Assembly: GCA_965246845.1 (NCBI GenBank)
Contig: CBDFFR010000012.1
Span: 992,001-1,056,000, forward strand
Origin: JBBRMW01 sp965246845
Lineage (GTDB): Bacteria > Chloroflexota > Anaerolineae > Aggregatilineales > UBA2796
Direction of reading: 5' to 3'
Length of the DNA: 64,000 nt
A program made the position numbers and the translations under genes. Positions 53,001 through 59,544 of this stretch are shown piece by piece. The notes beneath the pieces are model-generated. The model made no database searches. It saw only the letters and a list, made by a program, of their open reading frames with translations, and had not been told where the DNA came from. Numbering within the stretch: the stretch's first letter is position 1; each line of letters opens with the position of its first letter.

Positions 53001-54199
53001 CCCGATGCAGCGACGGTCGCTTGCGAATCGATAGGCGGCTCATCGATGCCCGGTCGCGCTTTGAGCGTGCTATCCAGATAAGCCGCCGAACGCCCGACCA
53101 TCGTGGCATCCATATCGTTGATCGAGACGATTTTCGGCATCCCGAATTCGTCAAAGGTCGTGATCGGGGATGCCGTCGTTGGGGCGGGTGTGCCGAAGAG
53201 ACTACCGTTTGTATTCGGCACGTCGGTCGTAATCGTCGGTCCGGGTGAGCTGCTGGGCAGGCGTCCGGGTGGGTCCTGTTGCAGCCAGGTCGTCCCGTTG
53301 TACTTGTACCAGCGGTCGGACTCCATGCCGATCATCCACCAGTTGCCCGTCGGGTCCAGCACCATCAGATCACGAAGCGATTTGCGCAGTTCATCGGCGG
53401 TCATATTGCCAACACGATACTTGCGGCGCAGGATTTGCACTTCCGCTTCGACATTGCTGTACTGGTCTTCGGGCGTGGCGGGTGCAATCGGGTCGCCGGG
53501 TGGAGCCACGACGGATGCAACGCTCGCGGCGGGGGCAGCGCCACCAACCGCCGGGATCAGTGGTTTGGCGGGCGCGCTTGGCGCGAAGACCGGACCCTCA
53601 CCCGACTCGACCGGGCGGAAATTGGCGACGGGCGTTGCAATCGGTTCATTGAAGGATGGCTGAATACCAGACGGCTGGAAATCTGCGCCGGGGGCAGCAT
53701 TAGTTTCATCCGGCGCGGCGCTCGTGCTGCTGGTTGTACTAACGGGCGCGGCTGGATTGGCAGGCTCTGCGTCCGGTTCAGCATCGGGAACGTCCGGCGT
53801 CGGCTCCGCGGAAGGTTGCTGCTTGCCTTCGGGGTCATCCGCAGCGACAAAGCCTTTACCGGGTACGTAATTGGAATAATCCATTTCACTGGCGTCGTCG
53901 CCCTCTTCGGTGGCGGCCTGCACGGGTTCTGGCGCGGCAGCTTCCGGGGTGGCGGGTTCAGGTGCAGGCGGCGCAACGGGTTCAGGGGTAATGGGTGGCG
54001 TCACGGGCTGTTCGGCGGAGCGCGCGCGCGCTTCCTGCGGAACATACCAGCCACCCGATTGCCGGGGCGCTTCGTTAGTCGGCATCGGGATTTCGGCGGC
54101 GGGTTCGGAGCCGGGTGTCTTTGGCGTCACGCCGCCCGGCACAAACCAGCTCCCCTCGGAGTTCGCGCTATTGGAAGGCTGCCGCGGTTGGTCAGACAT
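50069..54199 (-). CDS. Class A penicillin-binding protein with very long N-terminal cytoplasmic region
   Basis: The protein has 1376 residues from the ATG at 54199 (seven codons inside the longer frame; AGAGG upstream). Residues 1-245 are Pro/Ala/Glu-rich and low complexity. A small Trp-rich module follows (about 280-306, NWWMIGMESDRWYKYNGTTW), then more linker and one transmembrane helix (about 450-480). The GT51 transglycosylase domain has catalytic Glu near 541 (TTEDQRFYDTPG). The transpeptidase has SSIK near 836, the GNSLN motif and KTGT near 1032. An Ig-like domain (about 1220-1320) and a Pro/Thr tail end the protein. It polymerises and cross-links peptidoglycan from lipid II outside the membrane. 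It is divergent from the ComP-like sensor kinase. Confidence 0.9.
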   Translation of the reverse strand: MSDQPRQPSNSANSEGSWFVPGGVTPKTPGSEPAAEIPMPTNEAPRQSGGWYVPQEARARSAEQPVTPPITPEPVAPPAPEPATPEAAAPEPVQAATEEGDDASEMDYSNYVPGKGFVAADDPEGKQQPSAEPTPDVPDAEPDAEPANPAAPVSTTSSTSAAPDETNAAPGADFQPSGIQPSFNEPIATPVANFRPVESGEGPVFAPSAPAKPLIPAVGGAAPAASVASVVAPPGDPIAPATPEDQYSNVEAEVQILRRKYRVGNMTADELRKSLRDLMVLDPTGNWWMIGMESDRWYKYNGTTWLQQDPPGRLPSSSPGPTITTDVPNTNGSLFGTPAPTTASPITTFDEFGMPKIVSINDMDATMVGRSAAYLDSTLKARPGIDEPPIDSQATVAASGITVPSPAISASAAQPAIPSPGPSVQPVQPDYGARPTGLAANRSQLTGCVVRGALVALVLVLGCSLIGVIGAIGYYYSVVNQYGAQIDALAQNVNSQSQTLRIFDASKKVIAEVSDKDAGKRTLVKLDQISPFLIHATITTEDQRFYDTPGFDIIGIVRAVTQNLSAGGTVSGASSITQQLARALVFDPTQVASSQGGRKVIEIFVASEIARRYSKSQILEMYLNQIPYGNFSSGIEAAAQTYFGKRALDLNPAEAALLAGLPQSPSTYNPVNNREAAFRRMEDVLRLQQQVGCLQMQHAPYDKAPFCVTKADVDNSIVLQAQVKARTYTVPTAQYTDPHFVDYILSQLEAKYGAQNLFKTGYNVYTTLDPTIQKAAEDALKAQVANLARNRVTNGAVFATNPQTGAILAMVGSVDYNNKDFGQFNIVTNGNRQPGSSIKPFVYAGVLEPAPDGSYWTPATVIWDVQTDFNGYQPTNYGGLFRGPQSLRNALGNSLNIPAVRAMQQLGVDRFKNMADRVGLKFPLTQPDQAGLAAALGGIEVRLFDMVHGFGVFANGGKRTDPIYGIQQITKPNANGDGKEQVIFDQSETPPVSSQVINPAVAYLVTDLLSDNQARCLAFGCPNILQLADGRKAAVKTGTTNDYKDNWTVGYTPDLVVGVWVGNNDGTPMVNVSGITGAAPIWNQVVTAATRGKTAQQFPIPPGVAQAAVCIDYGVAVPAGNLAGCETNRRRNETFVAAQPPPAADAVVKEITIDTWSGLIANQYCPGFGTKKTFLTNIDQYAANWLNTTQAGKDWAAQHNLTLPVAAAPTAQCDANTVQPKVAIEQPTTGQTVSSLIQIFGFVDVANFSRYQVELAQASRPDVAVPLGDPIRATRPTPGSFLGSWDTNNVPDGNYYLRIHFYDNQERNGVVSVPVIVNNTNPVAQPAAPNNGQVAPTSAPFEAPAFPPTPTNSSAPLVIGPTATRSLFPPTPTVKR

Positions 54200-54234
54200 C
54201 AAAGATACACCTCTGGACATTTCGTCGGACGCGG

Positions 54235-54240
54235 ATTATA
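54235..54240 (-). promoter_or_regulatory. Consensus -10 box for the PBP1A gene
   Basis: TATAAT on the minus strand lies 35 bases before the ATG at 54199 and supports that start. No convincing -35 hexamer is seen. A weaker plus-strand TACAAT for the divergent kinase lies at 54279-54284. Confidence 0.45.
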
Positions 54241-54317
54241 CCGCCCCAAACGCAGGATCGCGATAGGCCAAACCGTGCTACAATCTCGCGCGTCCGCTAA
54301 CAGTGTGAGGCTAGCCA

Positions 54318-57300
54318 ATGAGTACCGCGACGCAGGACGCCCGTTTTTTGCAGGTCGCGCCGACCACACGCCGCCCTTTCGATGCGCTTGGCACGGCGCT
54401 TTCAACGGCTGCGCTGGCCGTTGCTGGCGTCGGTATGGTGTGGCTATTAGTGCTTGCGTTCGGCTGGTACAACGCTCCGTTTCCCGGCTTCCTGACCGAC
54501 CATGCGTTGAATGTGGTCCAGACCAGTTCGTTTGTGGGTGAGGATTGGGCCGGGCTGAATGCGGGTGTAAAGATCGATGACCGCGTTACGGGCGTGGAAG
54601 TCGCGGGCAACTGGCAATCGTTCATGGATACGGATGCGGAAGCCGGGCTGCGCTTCAACGCGATCCTGAGCCATGCGCGGCGCGGCGATATTTTGACGCT
54701 CGATATTATGCGCCCGCCGGGAGCGCGTACCGCGCAACGTGGCTGCGATACGTATACTTCCGAAGGCGTCACCTGCCGATTCCGCATTGTGCTTGGGCAA
54801 ATTCCGGGGGGCGATTTCGCGCTCCGTTTCGGAATTCCGATGCTTGTCGGCGTGCTGTTTTACGCATTCGCACTGTTCATCCTCATTCGGCATTGGGGGA
54901 ACACGACCCCGCGCGTTTCGGCTTCGCTGCTGGGCATTCTCGCGTGCGTTATCGCGGGTCAGTTCGATTTGCAATCGTCCCACAACGCGATGTTGTTCTG
55001 GGCGTTGGCAGTCTGCGTCTGCGGCGGGACGATGTTCCAGCTCACGATGCTCTTCCCGGATGAACTGGCGATGGTTCGACGCAGCCCGGTCGTGCGTTTC
55101 GTGCCAATCGTCGCGGCCTTCGCGCTATACATTACTTACTACTCGCTTTATGCGCAGCGCGGCGCGAGCAATTATCAGGTGCTTACGCTGCTCTCCTTCG
55201 GGCTGCTGGTGGCCGGAGGTGTGACGCTCTTCGTCGCCATTTTGGTGCGGCGCACACGTGCGCCTTCACCGATCAGCCGCGAACGGGCAGGCGTGGTTCT
55301 GGTCGCCATGACGGTCGCGTTTGCGCCGCTCATCCTGTGGTTTGCGGTGGAGCTGATCGACCGCCTGCTCACCCTGCCGATGCTGACCTTTCCGGTCATT
55401 TACGCGATGCCGACCCTGCTCATTTTGCCGCTCGGCTTCGTCTACGCGCTCTCGGATCGGTCGCTGATCGATATGGACCGCGTGGTAAACGAGGCATTTC
55501 TGTATGGCATCCTCGGCGCGGCGCTGATCCTCGGCTACACGCTGCTTACGCTCGCGCTGTATTTCGTCTCGTGGGGTGTGCTGCGTTGGGATAACCCGAT
55601 CCTGATTGCGGTCACGATATTTATCATCGCGGTTGCATTTGCGCCTGTGCGGATTCGGCTGGAACGGCTCCTGAACGATACGTTCTTCCGGCAGCGCCGC
55701 CGCTACGAAAGCAATATCGCGGCCTTCGCGCGACGGCTCACCAGCGTCGTCGAGGGCAAGGACGCCGCGCGTGAATTCCAGACCGAACTCGAAAGTTCGC
55801 TCAACCCGCAATATGCTTTCGTCTTTCTGCGCAACCCGCTCACGGGCGAATATGAAGCCGTCGCGGATACCCAGCAGCCGCGTACCGATGTCCGGTTTTC
55901 GCTTGGCAGTCCGCTCCTGACCTGGTTTGCGAATGCGCCGATGCTGTATCTGACACCCAACCAGCCGCTCCCGCCCGAACTCGCTATCGAGCGCTCGCGG
56001 CTATCGGTGCTTGGGACGCCTGTACTGGCGCGCCTACAATCGGCTAATCGGCTGAATGGCTTCCTCGCGGTGGGACCGCGCCGCGACCGCGCGCCGTACA
56101 GCTTCGAGGATTTGCGCTATATCGAAGGGTTGTGCGGGCAGGCTGCGCTCGCCTTCGAGCGGGCGCAAGTCATCCTTGAGGCGCAGCGCAACGAACAGGA
56201 ATTGCGCGTCCTGAGCAGCGTCAGCGCGGCGCTCAACATCACGATGGATTTCAATACGCTGCTCGAATTCATCTATACGCAAACCGATAAGGTGATCCGC
56301 GCGCCGTATTTCTATATCGCGCTCGTGGAGCCGAACACGCGCGAACTGTCCTTCGCGTTTTATCAGGAGAATGGCGAGCGCGATGCGGCCAAAGAAGGCA
56401 CGCGCTGGCCGCTCGGCAAAGACCTTTTCAGCGAAGTCGTGCGGATGCAACAGCCGATCAAGGTGGAGAGTTTCACCGCTGAGAATACCCGGCGGGGCGG
56501 CGTGGTTCCGCTCGAGACGCCATTGCGAGCATGGGTCGGCGTGCCGCTCAACGCCGGGACGGGCAGCGCGCTCGGCGTCGTCGCAATCGGTACGACCGAT
56601 GCGGGCGTGACCTATAGCGACGATCAAGTGAGCATTTTCGCCAGTATCGCAGACCTCGCGGCGACCGCTCTGGACAAAGCCCGTTTGTTCCGCGAGACGG
56701 AAACACGCGCACGGCAATTGACCGTCCTCAACAACATCAGCGGACAGCTTGCCTCCGAATTTGAAAACGTCGAATCGTTGCTCGGCATGATCACGCAGAG
56801 CGCCGTCGAAATGCTGCGCGCAGAAGCCGGATCGCTGTTGCTGATCGAAGAATCCGCCAATGATCTCGTCTTTGAAGTCGTGATCGGTGGTGCGGGGCAG
56901 CGCCTGTTGGGGACGCATATCCCGCCCGGCGTCGGGATTGTCGGGAAGGTGGTCGAGACCGGAAGGCACATCATCGTCAACGATGCGCAAGACAGCCCGG
57001 AGTGGTACGGGAATATCGCCGGGAATGCAGCGCGCCAGAGCGCGTTTCGCACGGAAGCATTGCTGGCGGTCCCGCTCTCGGCGCGCGGGCGCGTGATCGG
57101 CGTGCTGGAAGTTATCAACAAGCGTGACCGTACCGATTTCGTGGAAGAAGATGTGAGCCTGCTCACCGCCTTTGCGAGCCAGGCCGCCGTCGGCATCGAA
57201 AACGCGCGCCTGTTCCGTATGACCGACCAGCAATTGGAACTGCGCGTCAACCAGCTCGACAACATGGCGCGCATCGATCAGGAATTGAACCGCACGCTCG

Positions 57301-58481
57301 ACCTGCGCGCGGCGATTGATTTAACGCTCGATAATGCGTTGCGCGAATCCGGCGCGGATGCGGGCGTGCTGGCGCTGATCCCGGATGGTGTCCCCGCCTT
57401 CGAGATCGCAGGCAGCATCGGCTACCCGGCGGGCGTGTACGCGCGCGGTGAGCGCTACTCGCTCGAATATGGCGTGCTGGGTCGCGTTTACCGCGCGGCA
57501 AGCCCGACGCTGATCACCGAACTCGACCACGACCCGAATGCCTTTGAAACGCTGCCAGGCGCGGTCGGGCAGCTCGCCGTGCCGATGATCACCGCCGGAA
57601 AAGGCGTCACCGCCGTACTGCTGCTGGAAACGCGCTCGCCCGGCATATTCAATATGATGAATCTGTCGTTCATCAGCGCGCTTGCCGAACACGCCAACAC
57701 CGCAATCACCAACTCGCAACTTTTCTCGCAATTGCAGCAGGCCAACGCCGCGCGCACGCAGTTCGTCGGGTTCGTCGCGCACGAATTGAAGAACCCGATG
57801 ACCAGCATCAAGGGCTATTCGGAAACGCTGCTCTCCGGGATGATGGGCGGCCTCACCGATATGCAGAAGTCGTTCGTGAACACGATCAGCCGTAACGTCA
57901 CGCGGATGCAGCAAATCGTGGAAGATCTGCGCGACCTGACGGCGCTGGAAGCGGGCGCGCTCTCCGTCAAGACGCGGCCTGTCAGCTTCAACAATATCGT
58001 GCTGGAAACCCTGCGTCCGCAGCAGCGCGCCATTGACGAGAAGCAGCAGCATTTGATCGTGGATGTGCCGGAAGAACTCCCGCAGGTGCAGGGTGACGAG
58101 GGGAGGCTGGTACAGGTCCTGACCAACTTCGTGAGCAATGCGTATAAATACACGCCCGAAGGCGGGACGATTACCCTCTTTGCGGAAGTGGCCGCGAACC
58201 GCTGGGATGCGGATGGCGCGCCGGAAGTCATTCACTGCACAGTTACGGATACCGGACTCGGCATGAGTGACGATGACGTAAAGCGCCTTTCGACGCCCTA
58301 CTTCCGCAGCACCAACCCGGAAGCGCAGGCGCAGCCGGGGACGGGTCTCGGTATGACGATCACCTACGCGCTCATCGAGGCGCACGGCGGCAAGGTGTGG
58401 GTCGAAAGCAAGCTGGATGTGGGTTCGACGTTCCATTTCACCGTGCCGCTCGCTCTCAGCGCAGAGACGACCCGGAACTAG
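54318..58481 (+). CDS. ComP-like membrane histidine kinase with PDZ-like and multiple GAF domains
   Basis: The protein has 1387 residues. A first helix (about 28-50) is followed by a PDZ-like extracytoplasmic domain (about 65-155, AGLNAGVKIDDRVTGVEVAG, ARRGDILTLDIMRPPG) with two Cys that may pair. Then come six to eight helices (about 165-450). The cytoplasmic part has about four GAF-like modules (470-620, 635-800, 815-975, 990-1140), HisKA with His1155 in FVAHELKNPMTS, and a HATPase (NFVSNAYKY, TGLGMSDDD, GTGLGMTIT). The PDZ plus multi-helix layout recalls ComP of Bacillus, a peptide-sensing kinase. No response regulator is adjacent. Divergence from the PBP gene hints at envelope sensing, which is inference. 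Confidence 0.87.
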   Translation: MSTATQDARFLQVAPTTRRPFDALGTALSTAALAVAGVGMVWLLVLAFGWYNAPFPGFLTDHALNVVQTSSFVGEDWAGLNAGVKIDDRVTGVEVAGNWQSFMDTDAEAGLRFNAILSHARRGDILTLDIMRPPGARTAQRGCDTYTSEGVTCRFRIVLGQIPGGDFALRFGIPMLVGVLFYAFALFILIRHWGNTTPRVSASLLGILACVIAGQFDLQSSHNAMLFWALAVCVCGGTMFQLTMLFPDELAMVRRSPVVRFVPIVAAFALYITYYSLYAQRGASNYQVLTLLSFGLLVAGGVTLFVAILVRRTRAPSPISRERAGVVLVAMTVAFAPLILWFAVELIDRLLTLPMLTFPVIYAMPTLLILPLGFVYALSDRSLIDMDRVVNEAFLYGILGAALILGYTLLTLALYFVSWGVLRWDNPILIAVTIFIIAVAFAPVRIRLERLLNDTFFRQRRRYESNIAAFARRLTSVVEGKDAAREFQTELESSLNPQYAFVFLRNPLTGEYEAVADTQQPRTDVRFSLGSPLLTWFANAPMLYLTPNQPLPPELAIERSRLSVLGTPVLARLQSANRLNGFLAVGPRRDRAPYSFEDLRYIEGLCGQAALAFERAQVILEAQRNEQELRVLSSVSAALNITMDFNTLLEFIYTQTDKVIRAPYFYIALVEPNTRELSFAFYQENGERDAAKEGTRWPLGKDLFSEVVRMQQPIKVESFTAENTRRGGVVPLETPLRAWVGVPLNAGTGSALGVVAIGTTDAGVTYSDDQVSIFASIADLAATALDKARLFRETETRARQLTVLNNISGQLASEFENVESLLGMITQSAVEMLRAEAGSLLLIEESANDLVFEVVIGGAGQRLLGTHIPPGVGIVGKVVETGRHIIVNDAQDSPEWYGNIAGNAARQSAFRTEALLAVPLSARGRVIGVLEVINKRDRTDFVEEDVSLLTAFASQAAVGIENARLFRMTDQQLELRVNQLDNMARIDQELNRTLDLRAAIDLTLDNALRESGADAGVLALIPDGVPAFEIAGSIGYPAGVYARGERYSLEYGVLGRVYRAASPTLITELDHDPNAFETLPGAVGQLAVPMITAGKGVTAVLLLETRSPGIFNMMNLSFISALAEHANTAITNSQLFSQLQQANAARTQFVGFVAHELKNPMTSIKGYSETLLSGMMGGLTDMQKSFVNTISRNVTRMQQIVEDLRDLTALEAGALSVKTRPVSFNNIVLETLRPQQRAIDEKQQHLIVDVPEELPQVQGDEGRLVQVLTNFVSNAYKYTPEGGTITLFAEVAANRWDADGAPEVIHCTVTDTGLGMSDDDVKRLSTPYFRSTNPEAQAQPGTGLGMTITYALIEAHGGKVWVESKLDVGSTFHFTVPLALSAETTRN

Positions 58482-58494
58482 ACTGCATCAGCTA

Positions 58495-58516
58495 TGTAGG
58501 GGTGGTCCCCCTCGCC
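58495..58516. repeat. Single GC-rich palindromic unit between convergent genes
   Basis: TGTAGGGGTGG followed by a complementary CCCC-rich half resembles one arm of the elements at 7644-7710 and 47356-47421. It occupies the 34-base gap between the sensor kinase and the ROK gene and reaches the ROK stop codon. It may serve as a terminator for both genes. Confidence 0.45.
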
Positions 58517-59463
58517 TACTCCCCGCGCCGGACAGCCAACGCGCCCGCGCCGATCAGCGCGACGTTTTCACCGAGCGCGGCGGGTGCAATCACGAGGTTT
58601 TGCCAGTATGCCGGATCGATAGCATAGTGTTCGATTGCCCAGCGCATCGGGCGCAGCAGCACATCGCCCGTACCTTCGGCGACGCCGCCGCCGATGACCA
58701 CGATCTCCGGGTTGAAGGTGTGCAGCAGGCTCACGATGCCCAGCCCGATCATGCGTCCGGCGCGCGAGAGGATGCGCAGCGCCAAGCGATCCCCGGCCTT
58801 CGCTGCGTTCGAGACATGCGCGGCGGTGATGCGCTTCGGGTCGTTTTCGACCATATCAAGGATCGTGCTTGGCTCGCCACGTTCGATCAGCGCCCGTGCC
58901 GCCCGCGCGATGGCTGGACCCGCCGCTTCTTTTTCGAGCGTCGAAACCTGATCTTCATCGGTCGAGATGATGATATGTCCGCATTCCGCGCCAAGCCCCG
59001 CCGCGCCGATCAACAGTCGCCCGTCGATGATGACGCCGCTCCCGATCCCGGTGCTGATCGTCAGATAAATCATATGGCGGTAGCCACGCGCCGCGCCGAG
59101 GTCGAATTCTGCAAGCGCGGCGAGATTGGCGTCGTTGCCGAGGTAGACGGGCGCGCCGAGGCGCTCCTCCAGCATCGCCTTCAATGGGACGTTATGCCAG
59201 CCGGGGAGGTTCGGCGGCGCGACAACGACGCCGCGTTGCGGGTCTGTCGGTCCGGGTAGCGAGACACCTACGCCGCCTACAGTGCCGTTTTCCGGCCAGA
59301 TAGCGCGTGCCTGCGCCTCCATGCGCCCGACGACGGCTTCCAGCCCTTCGCTTGCCAGCGTGAGCGTTTCCGTCCGTGCCTGCATGGTCAGGTCCGCGCT
59401 GAAACGCGCTGCCCGCACGCGCGTCCCGCCCAGATCGATCCCGATGAACGTCTCATTGGTCAT
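58516..59463 (-). CDS. ROK-family sugar kinase (glucokinase-like) without the usual zinc motif
   Basis: The protein has 315 residues from the ATG at 59463 (MTNETFIGIDLGGTRVRAAR), with GAGG upstream; the frame to 59508 would run through the mutS promoter region. The ATP-phosphate motif IGIDLGGT and catalytic Asp in YLGNDANLAALAE are present, as is the AGLGAECGHIII segment with the sugar-contact Glu and His. The normal ROK zinc site (CGCG-x2-GC-x-E) after GHI is replaced by STDEDQVSTLEKEAAG, so only one Cys remains. Phosphorylation of glucose or a related hexose is likely. It is divergent from mutS. Confidence 0.82.
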   Translation of the reverse strand: MTNETFIGIDLGGTRVRAARFSADLTMQARTETLTLASEGLEAVVGRMEAQARAIWPENGTVGGVGVSLPGPTDPQRGVVVAPPNLPGWHNVPLKAMLEERLGAPVYLGNDANLAALAEFDLGAARGYRHMIYLTISTGIGSGVIIDGRLLIGAAGLGAECGHIIISTDEDQVSTLEKEAAGPAIARAARALIERGEPSTILDMVENDPKRITAAHVSNAAKAGDRLALRILSRAGRMIGLGIVSLLHTFNPEIVVIGGGVAEGTGDVLLRPMRWAIEHYAIDPAYWQNLVIAPAALGENVALIGAGALAVRRGE

Positions 59464-59474
59464 TGTCGGCCTCG

Positions 59475-59503
59475 TTGAACAACCCCTGCGCAAAGGGTAG
59501 AAT
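59475..59503 (+). promoter_or_regulatory. Housekeeping-type promoter of mutS
   Basis: TTGAAC (59475-59480) and TAGAAT (59498-59503) are separated by exactly 17 bases, a close match to the sigma-70 consensus, 42 bases before the mutS ATG. It is the best promoter seen in this window. Confidence 0.65.
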
Positions 59504-59544
59504 AACACGCCATACGTTCACAGCATACGATGATTTCTTAATCA

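Noticed and set aside
53279..54541. Plus-strand frame of 420 residues, Gly/Arg/Phe-rich
   Set aside because: It is antisense to the Pro/Ala-rich tail of PBP1A and crosses the divergent promoter and the start of the kinase gene.
56034..57233. Minus-strand frame of 399 residues
   Set aside because: It is antisense to the GAF region of the sensor kinase, with no recognisable domain and shadow-like composition.
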